From contig JAGHBT010000188.1 in assembly GCA_021160845.1 (NCBI GenBank), positions 1 through 10,602 on the forward strand: a DNA stretch of 10,602 nt. The letters run 5' to 3'. Of the stretch, positions 1 to 7,077 are shown piece after piece. A model generated the notes under the pieces. The model worked only from the letters and a program-made list of their open reading frames with translations. It was not told where the DNA came from and did no database searches. This stretch comes from a bacterium. GTDB taxonomy: Bacteria; Krumholzibacteriota; Krumholzibacteriia; Krumholzibacteriales; WJIX01. The translations under genes and the position numbers were made by a program. Each line of letters begins with the position of its first letter. Within the stretch, counting starts at the first letter, position 1.

Positions 1-1
1 T

Positions 2-325
2 GGTGTAGCGACAATTGGTATCAGTGAATACGCGGCTGGCGAGCTTGGGGATATAGTGTTCATTGAAATTCCCGAAGTTGGCGAAAAACTGAAGCAGATG
101 GATCCAGTGGGAACTATCGAGGCTGTTAAGACTGTGGCTGAACTCTTTTCACCTGTTACCGGCGAAGTGATCGAAGTTAATGAAGAGGTAGTGGAAAACC
201 CCGAGATTGTAAATAAAAGCCCCTATGAGGAGGGATGGTTTATGAAGATAAAGATGGATGATGTGTCTGAACTTGATGTTTTGTTCAGCTATGATGAATA
301 TAAAGATTTTCTCGGAGAGGAGTAA
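2..325 (+). CDS. gcvH: Glycine cleavage system H protein, 5' end missing
   Basis: This is the lipoyl-carrier protein of the glycine cleavage system. It shuttles the aminomethyl group from the P protein to the T protein and is reoxidised by the L protein, in the cytoplasm. The frame is open from base 2, so the gene starts upstream; by family comparison roughly 25-30 N-terminal residues are missing. The visible part opens with the typical GVATIGISEYAAGELGDIVF stretch. The lipoylation site is EAVKTVAE, with the modified lysine encoded at 128-130. It is followed by LFSPVTGEVIEVN and the NPEIVN..PYEEGWFMKIK region that closes the barrel-shaped lipoyl domain. The GTG at 56 is an internal valine codon, not a start. 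The stop is TAA at 323-325. A 58-base gap leads to gcvPA, consistent with one operon. Identification is very secure. Confidence 0.95.
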   Translation, partial: GVATIGISEYAAGELGDIVFIEIPEVGEKLKQMDPVGTIEAVKTVAELFSPVTGEVIEVNEEVVENPEIVNKSPYEEGWFMKIKMDDVSELDVLFSYDEYKDFLGEE

Positions 326-383
326 CTTTAATATCTATGGTAGAGTTTGGATGTGTGGCATCAGAATCAAAGAAGGGTGACAG

Positions 384-1739
384 ATGAGTTATATTCAGAA
401 TACCAATCAAGATAGAAAAAAGATGTTAGAAACGATAGGAGTGTCATCTCTCGACGAGCTTCTTACCCCAGTACCTTCAGAGCTTCGTGTTAAAGGAAAA
501 TTAAATCTCCCGGGACCAATGAGTGAAGCTGAAGTTGTGGGTAGATTTGAACGGTTAGCCGCGGGGAATTATCCGGCTTCTTCAATGAAGAGTTTTCTCG
601 GTGGAGGGATTTACGATCATGTTATTCCCGCGACTGTTCGATATGTTCTTTCAAGAAGCGAGTTTTATACTTCATATACGCCATACCAGGCGGAAGTGAG
701 CCAGGGCACACTGCAGGCGATTTATGAATATCAAAGCATGATATGCGGATTGACTTCGATGGAAGTGGCAAATGCATCTCTCTATGACGGCGCGACGGCT
801 ATGGCTGAATCCATATTAATGGCATGTTCGATAAAGCGGAAAGACAAAGTACTTGTACCAGAAGCTATTGCGAAGAGAATAAAAGCTGTGCTGCGAGCCT
901 ACACTGTTGGTAAAAAGATTAAAATAGAATATATTCCTTTCACGGAAGCGGGTACTCTGGATATTAAAAAGTTAAAGGAAGCACTCGATTCGGAAACCGC
1001 CGCCGTAATTTTAGCCCAGCCGAATTATTTCGGTATAATAGAAGAAGCTGAAAATATTTCAGAGATTGTGCATGAATCCGGAGCGCTTCTTATTTCCTAT
1101 GTTGATCCGGTATCTCTTGCCGTGTTGACTCCTCCTGGAGAGTATGATTCCGATATCGTTGTTGGCGAGGGACAATCGCTCGGGCTTCCTCAGAGTTTTG
1201 GCGGTCCCCTCCTTGGATTTATTGCCACGAAAAAGGAATATATCAGAAAATCTCCCGGGCGTCTCGTAAGCGGAACTGTAGATGTTGACGGCAATAGGGG
1301 GTATGTGATGACACTACAGACCAGAGAGCAGCATATAAGGCGTGAGAAAGCGACATCGAATATATGTACAAATGAGGGGCTTTGTGTTCTCGCGGCGGCG
1401 GTGTACATGGCTACTCTCGGTGAGGATGGCTTTAGAGAAGTCGCGGTTCAGAGCGCTGCCAAGGCCCGCACACTCTATAATATGATATCTGATTTATCTG
1501 GATCTACCTTTCTGTTTGGAGATAATTTCTTCCAGGAATTTGTTCTCAAGCCTTCCGTTCCCGCGGACGAGTTTTTAAATGAGGCGAGAAAAGAAGGGGT
1601 GCTTGCCGGCATTCCGCTAGGCGGGGATTTTCCACAGCTAGGGCCTTCGGCAGTACTTGTCGCGGTAACCGAGAAACGGTCCAGAGAGGATTTGCAGCTT
1701 TACAGTGATATCGTTTCGCGTATTGGAGGTGGAAAATGA
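384..1739 (+). CDS. gcvPA: Glycine dehydrogenase (decarboxylating) subunit 1
   Basis: This is the N-terminal-type half of the split P protein. With GcvPB it forms the PLP-dependent decarboxylase that releases CO2 from glycine and transfers the aminomethyl group to lipoyl-GcvH. Its 451 residues match the usual length of about 445-450. The start YIQNTNQDRKKMLETIGVSS is typical of the family and supports the ATG at 384; a modest GA-rich site (aagaaggg) lies about 7 bases before it. Visible family blocks are FLGGGIYDH (71-79), YTPYQAEVSQGTLQ (98-111), GATAMAE (136-142), GEGQSLGLPQSFGGP and NICTNEGLCVLAAAVY. The PLP lysine is not expected here, since it sits in the partner subunit. The stop codon overlaps the gcvPB start as ATGA (1736-1739), so the subunits are probably translationally coupled at equal dosage. 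Confidence 0.97.
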   Translation: MSYIQNTNQDRKKMLETIGVSSLDELLTPVPSELRVKGKLNLPGPMSEAEVVGRFERLAAGNYPASSMKSFLGGGIYDHVIPATVRYVLSRSEFYTSYTPYQAEVSQGTLQAIYEYQSMICGLTSMEVANASLYDGATAMAESILMACSIKRKDKVLVPEAIAKRIKAVLRAYTVGKKIKIEYIPFTEAGTLDIKKLKEALDSETAAVILAQPNYFGIIEEAENISEIVHESGALLISYVDPVSLAVLTPPGEYDSDIVVGEGQSLGLPQSFGGPLLGFIATKKEYIRKSPGRLVSGTVDVDGNRGYVMTLQTREQHIRREKATSNICTNEGLCVLAAAVYMATLGEDGFREVAVQSAAKARTLYNMISDLSGSTFLFGDNFFQEFVLKPSVPADEFLNEARKEGVLAGIPLGGDFPQLGPSAVLVAVTEKRSREDLQLYSDIVSRIGGGK

Positions 1740-3172
1740 CCAGGACGATTTTTGAAAAGGGATTAGATGGCAGAAGTGGAAAGTATATTCAAGAGAATGA
1801 TTGTCCGGTTGATGAGGCACTTCTTCCGATTCAGCGAATATCTTCACTGGGCCTTCCGCGTATAGGGGAACAGGGAGTAATAAGACATTATATGGAGCTT
1901 GCTTCAAAAAATTATCATATTGACAAGGGAATATATCCTCTTGGAAGTTGTACAATGAAATATAATCCGGTCGTCAATGAGGAAATTGCCCGTGACAACG
2001 CCTTTTGTGGTATTCATCCCGCTCAGAATGAAGCGGATGTTCAGGGCGCCCTGGAGCTTATCTTTAACCTTCAGGAGGATCTATGTGAGATATGCGGCAT
2101 GGATTCCTTTTCCCTACAGCCTGCTGCCGGCGCTCATGGAGAGCTCACGGGTATGATGATTGCCCGTGATTATTTTCGTGACAGAGGAGAAGACAGAAAA
2201 ATTGTAATAGTACCTGATTCCGCTCATGGGACTAATCCATCCAGTGTATCGATCTGCGGATTTAAGCCAATTACTATTAAGTCAGACGACAGGGGGATGA
2301 TTAGCCCCTCTGATTTAAAAGAAGAGGTTAACAGTGAGACAGCAGTTATTATGCTCACATTGCCGAATACACTCGGGTTGTTTGAGAGGAATATAGGAGA
2401 GATTATTGAGATAGCGCATGACGCGGGAGCTCTTGTGTATATGGACGGGGCGAATATGAATGCTCTTTTGGGTATAGTTCAGCCGGGTAAGATAGGGTTT
2501 GATATTATGCATCTGAATCTCCATAAGACATTTTCCACACCTCACGGCGGAGGCGGTCCCGGCTCGGGCCCTGTCGGGGTGCGAAAGCATCTTTCTGATT
2601 TCCTGCCGGTTCCGCGCGTAGTAAAGAACGGGGACAAGTTCGCGTTCTCGTGGGAGTCGGAAAAGTCAATTGGGAAAGTGCATTCATATTTCGGAAATTT
2701 CAATGTTTTTGTAAAGGCCTATGCCTATATTTGCAGACTTGGCTCTGAAGGCCTCAGGGACGTTTCTAGAAACGCTATTATAAATGCCAATTATCTTATG
2801 AAATTGGTGGGAAAGTTTTACGATGTCGAATACCCGGGACCATGTATGCATGAGTTTGTGGCATCCTCGGTGAATTTGAAGAAGTATGGAGTCAGTACAC
2901 TGGATGTCGCGAAACGTCTTCTCGACTATGGGGTACACGCACCTACCGTATATTTTCCATTAATTGTTAAAGAAGCTCTGATGATTGAGCCGGTTGAAAC
3001 GGAAAAGAAGGAGACACTTGACCGTTTTGTTGAAATTATGAAAAAGATATCCGAGGAAGCGGCAAGCAATCCGGATCTTCTTCATGAAGCTCCCATAAGT
3101 ACTCCGGTCCGGAGACTGGATGAAGCTTCAGCCGCTCGAAATCCCGATTTCCGTTGGCGTGAAATGGAATAA
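1736..3172 (+). CDS. gcvPB: Glycine dehydrogenase (decarboxylating) subunit 2
   Basis: This is the C-terminal-type half of the split glycine decarboxylase and carries the PLP cofactor. Visible blocks are YPLGSCTMKYNP (67-78), LQPAAGAHGELTGMMIARDY, the D-SAHGTNP segment (His164 to about Pro168), DGANMNALLG, and LHKTFSTPHGGGGPGSGPVG. In the last block, Lys264 (codon 2525-2527) is the expected Schiff-base lysine. The later block GPCMHEFV and the C-terminal RRLDE..AARNPDFRW tail are also typical. Its 478 residues fit the family. The start lies inside the gcvPA stop (ATGA). The separate PA/PB form of the P protein is known from Firmicutes, Thermotogae, Thermus and archaea, whereas E. coli and mitochondria have a fused version. 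It ends 27 bases before the lipoylation gene, supporting a common transcript. Confidence 0.97.
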   Translation: MTRTIFEKGLDGRSGKYIQENDCPVDEALLPIQRISSLGLPRIGEQGVIRHYMELASKNYHIDKGIYPLGSCTMKYNPVVNEEIARDNAFCGIHPAQNEADVQGALELIFNLQEDLCEICGMDSFSLQPAAGAHGELTGMMIARDYFRDRGEDRKIVIVPDSAHGTNPSSVSICGFKPITIKSDDRGMISPSDLKEEVNSETAVIMLTLPNTLGLFERNIGEIIEIAHDAGALVYMDGANMNALLGIVQPGKIGFDIMHLNLHKTFSTPHGGGGPGSGPVGVRKHLSDFLPVPRVVKNGDKFAFSWESEKSIGKVHSYFGNFNVFVKAYAYICRLGSEGLRDVSRNAIINANYLMKLVGKFYDVEYPGPCMHEFVASSVNLKKYGVSTLDVAKRLLDYGVHAPTVYFPLIVKEALMIEPVETEKKETLDRFVEIMKKISEEAASNPDLLHEAPISTPVRRLDEASAARNPDFRWREME

Positions 3173-3199
3173 ATTATCACGGAGAATGGATTCGATTAA

Positions 3200-3979
3200 A
3201 TGCTGCGATGGTTGTTTCTTGATGATGGAAAGAGAAGCGGCGCCGAGAACATGGCGGCTGATGAATTTATTCTAAAAAGGGTTAAGCGCCCGGATATAGG
3301 AGCAATTCTACGGTTATATTCATTTGCCCCTCCGGCGATTAGTATTGGGTTTCACCAGAATCCGGATAGTGTTCTCGATATAGATGCTTTGCACCGTGAC
3401 GGAATACCTCTTGTCCGCCGGATAACGGGAGGGCGAGCCCTTCTTCATGATGAGGAAATTACATATTGTATAGCGGCTTCCACGGAGGAGGGGGTTTTTA
3501 AATCAGGTTTGAGGGAAAGATTTATGTCTGTTTCTGAAGCCTTAATTGAAGCACTTGGGGCTTTGGGTGTAAAGGCACGGATATCAAGAGGGAAAAAAGA
3601 ATTCAGGAGTAGGGAAATGATTTCACCATGCCTGATTTCAGTGAGCAGGCATGAAATCACTGCGGGTGGAAGGAAAATTGTCGCAAGTGCGCAGCGAAGC
3701 TCCGGAACCGCTTTTATCCAGCATGGATCCATTCTTTTGGAGGGGGGATCAAAGAGGATTTCTAAATATCTTAAAGGAGACTGGGAAAATCTTGACCGGC
3801 ATGTGACAAACATTTTTGAAGAAACAGGTATAAGGCCCGGATACGGAAAGTGTGCGGAAGCAATAAAAAAGGGGTTTGCCGAAAAATTTGGGGTGAGGTT
3901 TGAAAATTTAAATCTTTCCCGCAGGGATAAATCTGATATCGACGCCGCGGCGTTTAAGAAATCGACTGAATTTGAATAG
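3200..3979 (+). CDS. LipM-like octanoyltransferase / lipoate-protein ligase family protein
   Basis: This protein has the biotin/lipoyl ligase-like (BPL_LplA_LipB) fold. It likely attaches octanoate (or lipoate) to the GcvH lysine. Visible motifs are AENMAADE (15-22), IGFHQNP, the substrate loop RRITGGRALLHDEEITY (73-89), and PCLISVSRHEI with Cys144. These are followed by GGRKIVASAQR with Lys159 and IQHGSILL (173-180). In LipM and LipL octanoyltransferases a cysteine at this place forms the acyl-thioester, while LplA-type ligases have an Asn-Asp there. Cys144 therefore favours LipM, which charges GcvH from octanoyl-ACP, over an ATP-using ligase. LipL (GcvH-to-E2 transfer) cannot be excluded. 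Its 259 residues are slightly shorter than B. subtilis LipM. The SD GGAGA at 3181-3185 is rather far (about 14 bases) from the ATG. Position directly after gcvPB fits a role in making holo-GcvH. The family is sure; the exact reaction is inferred. Confidence 0.8.
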   Translation: MLRWLFLDDGKRSGAENMAADEFILKRVKRPDIGAILRLYSFAPPAISIGFHQNPDSVLDIDALHRDGIPLVRRITGGRALLHDEEITYCIAASTEEGVFKSGLRERFMSVSEALIEALGALGVKARISRGKKEFRSREMISPCLISVSRHEITAGGRKIVASAQRSSGTAFIQHGSILLEGGSKRISKYLKGDWENLDRHVTNIFEETGIRPGYGKCAEAIKKGFAEKFGVRFENLNLSRRDKSDIDAAAFKKSTEFE

Positions 3980-4003
3980 CGCCCGGGGGGATAAAAAGGG
4001 ATT

Positions 4004-4987
4004 ATGACAGGATTTATTATCAAAAGGTTGATGCAGTCGGTTTTGTTGATTTTTCTTGTTCTCACAATAACATTTTTCCTGCTTCATTTAGCTCCCGGTG
4101 ATCCTATGGCGAAGTACTACAACCGCCAAGGTATTTCTCCTGAAACAGTTAAAATGATGCGTGCCAAGTTTGGACTCGATAGGCCGATTACAGAGCAGTA
4201 TATAAAATGGGTCGCTAATTTTGCACGGGGCGATTTTGGTTTTTCTCTTCACTATGACAGGAGGCCGGTACGTGATCTTGTTTTTGAAGCGATACCAAAT
4301 ACCCTGCGCCTGACTGTGGCGGCGCTGCTGTTATATATTGTGATTGGAATAAGCCTGGGTATACTTTCAGCGGTTAAGAAAGGGACACTATTTGATAAGG
4401 TAAATACTGTAACCGCTCTTTTCTTGTATTCCATCCCGTCTTTTTGGCTTTCCCTGATGTTGATATTCATTTTTTCATTAAAGCTGGGGATTCTTCCATC
4501 CTCGCATATGCAGTCAATCGGCATGGAGGGAGCTGGCTGGTTTGAACTCCTCTGCGACAGGGCGCGGCATCTTGTTCTTCCCGCTTTTGTGCTTGGAGTA
4601 GCGTCAGCGGCAGGGATGGCCAGATATATGAGAGGAAGTATGCTGGATGTGTTGAGGGAGGACTACATAAGGACCGCCAGGGCAAAGGGGCTCGAGAACA
4701 AGAAGATTTTTCTGAAACATGCCTTCAGAAATGCCGCCATTCCAGTGGTTACAATTATCGGGCTTAGTATTCCCTTCCTTCTGGGAGGGGCTGTTGTTAT
4801 TGAAAAGATTTTTTCATGGCCCGGTATGGGGAGGCTTGCTGTCGATGCGATTTACGCGAGAGATTATCCTGTGGTGCTCGCGGTGAACTTTGTGGTTGGT
4901 GTGATGGTAATTTTGGGTAATCTTGTAGCTGACATAGGGTATGCCCTTCTTGACCCGAGGATTAAGGTTACAAAGAAGACGGAGTGA
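4004..4987 (+). CDS. dppB: Peptide ABC transporter permease, DppB/OppB type
   Basis: This is the first inner-membrane permease of a Dpp/Opp/Nik-family importer; it forms a heterodimeric channel with the next gene product. It has 327 residues. An N-terminal membrane segment (about 9-29) runs into the family signature LLHLAPGDP, followed by the FGLDRPITEQYIKW and GDFGFS loop. Five further hydrophobic segments lie near 101-123, 134-158, 188-205, 246-268 and 289-313. The cytoplasmic EAA loop, which docks with the ATPases, is DYIRTARAKGLENKKIFLKH (220-239). The IFSWPGMGRLAVDAI and ARDYPVV blocks and the terminal DPRI are typical. The SD is the AAGGGA stretch just before the ATG. It lies 24 bases after the lipoylation gene, so it may share the gcv transcript. 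The substrate cannot be told from the permease; di- or oligopeptides are most likely, nickel or other small solutes possible. Confidence 0.93.
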   Translation: MTGFIIKRLMQSVLLIFLVLTITFFLLHLAPGDPMAKYYNRQGISPETVKMMRAKFGLDRPITEQYIKWVANFARGDFGFSLHYDRRPVRDLVFEAIPNTLRLTVAALLLYIVIGISLGILSAVKKGTLFDKVNTVTALFLYSIPSFWLSLMLIFIFSLKLGILPSSHMQSIGMEGAGWFELLCDRARHLVLPAFVLGVASAAGMARYMRGSMLDVLREDYIRTARAKGLENKKIFLKHAFRNAAIPVVTIIGLSIPFLLGGAVVIEKIFSWPGMGRLAVDAIYARDYPVVLAVNFVVGVMVILGNLVADIGYALLDPRIKVTKKTE

Positions 4988-5042
4988 TAATAACGCGAAT
5001 AAATGTTAATAAGGTGTCAGTAAGGAGAAAAGGCGTGATCCC

Positions 5043-5939
5043 GTGATGAGAATGACGAAAGAGAGAAACAAGAGAAACCGCAAGCCGGGTTCAGGTGGTT
5101 TGTGGTCTGTGGGCTGGACCAGATTCAGGGAAAGGCGTCTTGCCGTGGCAGGGGCAGTGATCGTTCTTTTTCTCTATTTAGTGGCAATCTTTGCTCCGGT
5201 TCTTACACCATATAATCCCGTAACATATGGAGATATCCCGGCAGCTAGATATATGGGGCCGAGTTTCCAGCACCCCTTCGGCACAGACAAGTTTGGCCGT
5301 GATGTAATGACAAGAATGTTTTATGGATCACGAGTTTCCCTCTTAATAGGATTTTTTGCCGTGACACTTTCTATAGTTCTTGGTTCCTTGGTTGGAGCCC
5401 TGTCGGGTTACGCCGGGGGAATAGTGGATGCTGTTTTAATGCGTGTTGTGGACGCCCTTATGGCGATTCCCAGATTGTTTCTACTTTTGACCTGTATAGC
5501 TCTTTTTTCCCAATCAATATTGTTGATAATTATTCTTCTCGGCGCTACCGGCTGGATGTCAGCAGCGAGGCTTGTCCGCGGCCAGGTATTGGCTATTAAA
5601 CAAAAGGATTACATTGTCGCAGCCGAAGCCCTTGGAGCGGGTGGAAAAAGAATTATTTTCAAGCACCTTATACCCAATACTCTGACGGTAATAGTCGTGT
5701 CGGCGACTTTGAGGATCGGGGGTATTATTCTTGCGGAGGCGGCGCTGAGCTTTCTTGGACTGGGTGTTCCGCCCCCAACGCCAAGCTGGGGTATGATGGT
5801 TTTTGAGGGAAGGGATGTTATGCTTGACGCGTGGTGGGTTTCCACTTTCCCGGGGTTGGCTATTGTAATAACGGTTATTGGATTCAATTTGCTCGGTGAC
5901 GGTTTGCGTGACGCCTTTGATCCTATACACTTTACATAA
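5043..5939 (+). CDS. dppC: Peptide ABC transporter permease, DppC/OppC type
   Basis: This is the second permease of the importer. It has a basic N-terminal tail, a first membrane segment at about 35-55 (VAGAVIVLFLYLVAIFAPVL), and the family hallmark HPFGTDKFGRDV (77-88). Membrane segments follow around 97-122, 133-155, 159-175, 212-235 and 269-287. The EAA loop is DYIVAAEALGAGGKRIIFKH (189-208). The sequence ALSFLGLGVPPPTPSWG and the DAFDP end are characteristic of DppC/OppC. The start is either GTG 5043 or the adjacent ATG 5046; GTG is listed. The best SD, AAGGAG at 5022-5027, is too far from both (15 and 18 bases), while AAAGG at 5029-5033 is nearer. The gap after dppB is 55 bases. It must pair with DppB; alone it forms no channel. 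Confidence 0.93.
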   Translation: MMRMTKERNKRNRKPGSGGLWSVGWTRFRERRLAVAGAVIVLFLYLVAIFAPVLTPYNPVTYGDIPAARYMGPSFQHPFGTDKFGRDVMTRMFYGSRVSLLIGFFAVTLSIVLGSLVGALSGYAGGIVDAVLMRVVDALMAIPRLFLLLTCIALFSQSILLIIILLGATGWMSAARLVRGQVLAIKQKDYIVAAEALGAGGKRIIFKHLIPNTLTVIVVSATLRIGGIILAEAALSFLGLGVPPPTPSWGMMVFEGRDVMLDAWWVSTFPGLAIVITVIGFNLLGDGLRDAFDPIHFT

Positions 5940-6096
5940 GAAGGGTTGATTCTTTTTTTAATAAGTTAAATTATATAAATATGGACGATTATCTACGGGA
6001 GCCGGTACGCATATAGATTTCGGATTATTCGCTCGGTCACGATTAACTGGTATGTTGATATGTGGATAATAATTTAGAGTTGTAGGGAGATTATCG
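5940..6096 (+). other. 157-base gap between permease and ATPase genes, leader of dppD
   Basis: No coding frame with a credible SD was found here. The first part is AT-rich and includes a T-run at 5952-5959 without a convincing GC stem before it, so I do not call a terminator. GATTATC occurs twice (5987-5993 and 6089-6095). GATAAT at 6065-6070 can pair with ATTATC at 6090-6095, making a 6-bp stem whose 19-base loop holds the dppD SD (TAGGGAGA, 6083-6090, whose last base is in the stem). A promoter for the ATPase genes may lie here (TTGATT 5946-5951 and TATATA 5973-5978), but the spacing of 21 bases is poor. The function is unproven. Confidence 0.35.
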
Positions 6097-7077
6097 GTGG
6101 AAAAAATGTTGCTGAGAGTAAATAATCTTGAAACGATATTCAGAATGGACAGGGGAGATGTTAGGGCAGTCGACGGAATAAACTTTAATATAAAAACCGG
6201 CAAAACACTTGGAATGGTTGGGGAATCCGGATGCGGTAAAAGTGTGACTGCTCTTTCAATTATGCGTCTTGTGCCCGATCCGCCGGGTAAAATAACCGCG
6301 GGATCAATTGAATTCGATGGTAGAAATATTCTTAGCCTGCCGGAAAAGGAAATGAGGAAGGTGAGAGGCAATGAAATATCAATTGTTTTTCAGGAGCCCC
6401 TTTCCAGCCTTAATCCTGTTTTTACCTGCGGAGAGCAGGTTCGCGAGGCCATAGCTCTTCACTCACATCTTGGTAGAAAGGACTCGAAAGCCAAAGCGGT
6501 TGAAATGCTCCGTAAGGTGCGAATTCCTGATCCTGAAATAAGGTATAAGAATTATCCTCACCAAATGAGTGGGGGTATGAGGCAAAGAGTAATGATCGCC
6601 ATGGCGCTCAGCTGTCAGCCGAAACTGCTTATAGCCGACGAACCAACCACAGCTCTAGATGTTTCCGTACAGGCCCAGATAATTGAGTTGTTGCGGGACC
6701 TTCGAGAGGAGCTCGGTATGTCGGTTTTGCTTATAACGCATGATTTGGCTGTTATCGCTCAGATGGCTGACACGGTTGTTGTTATGTACGCAGGCAAGAT
6801 AGTTGAGAAGGCCCCGGTAGAGAGGCTCTTTTCAGAGCCCTCTCATCCATATACACAGGGACTTCTAGCTTCAATGCCGGGGTACAGTGTATCCGGAAAG
6901 GCGTTGCCGGTAATCCCCGGCAGCGTACCTGACCCCGCGAAGTTACCTCCCGGCTGCAGGTTTAGCGACCGTTGCTCGAAAAGAATTGATAGATGTTTTG
7001 TCGAGGAGCCGCCACTGTTTGATTTGGGTAATTCTCATTTCTCTCGCTGCTGGTTGTATAGTAAGGAGGAGAGTTGA
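6097..7077 (+). CDS. dppD: Peptide ABC transporter ATP-binding protein, DppD/OppD type
   Basis: This is the first of the two nucleotide-binding subunits that energise the importer from the cytoplasmic side. The GTG at 6097 is chosen because TAGGGAGA (6083-6090) sits 6 bases before it; the ATG at 6106 would be 15 bases away. Motifs in order are Walker A GESGCGKS (42-49), the Q-loop in IVFQEPLSSLNP, signature SGGMRQR (158-164), Walker B LLIADEP (177-183) and switch His215 (ITHD). The C-terminal HPYTQGLLASMP block is the family-specific extension. It is followed by four cysteines, C287, C293, C300 and C318 (CX5CX6CX17C). In solved Dpp/Opp ATPases an equivalent set binds a [4Fe-4S] cluster. All catalytic elements are present, so it looks fully active. 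It overlaps the next gene by 4 bases (TTGA). Confidence 0.95.
   Translation: MEKMLLRVNNLETIFRMDRGDVRAVDGINFNIKTGKTLGMVGESGCGKSVTALSIMRLVPDPPGKITAGSIEFDGRNILSLPEKEMRKVRGNEISIVFQEPLSSLNPVFTCGEQVREAIALHSHLGRKDSKAKAVEMLRKVRIPDPEIRYKNYPHQMSGGMRQRVMIAMALSCQPKLLIADEPTTALDVSVQAQIIELLRDLREELGMSVLLITHDLAVIAQMADTVVVMYAGKIVEKAPVERLFSEPSHPYTQGLLASMPGYSVSGKALPVIPGSVPDPAKLPPGCRFSDRCSKRIDRCFVEEPPLFDLGNSHFSRCWLYSKEES

Noticed and set aside
56..58. GTG as start of a short gene at the left edge
   Set aside because: The frame continues upstream to base 2 with clear GcvH sequence, so this is an internal valine codon of a gene cut by the window edge.
3445..4065. Minus-strand open frame of about 206 codons opposite the lipoylation gene
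   Set aside because: It lies fully antisense to a gene with clear family motifs and shows no recognisable domain. It also runs across the intergenic gap into dppB, as expected of a chance frame.
5940..5965. Possible Rho-independent terminator after dppC because of a T-run
   Set aside because: No GC-rich stem precedes the T-run at 5952-5959.
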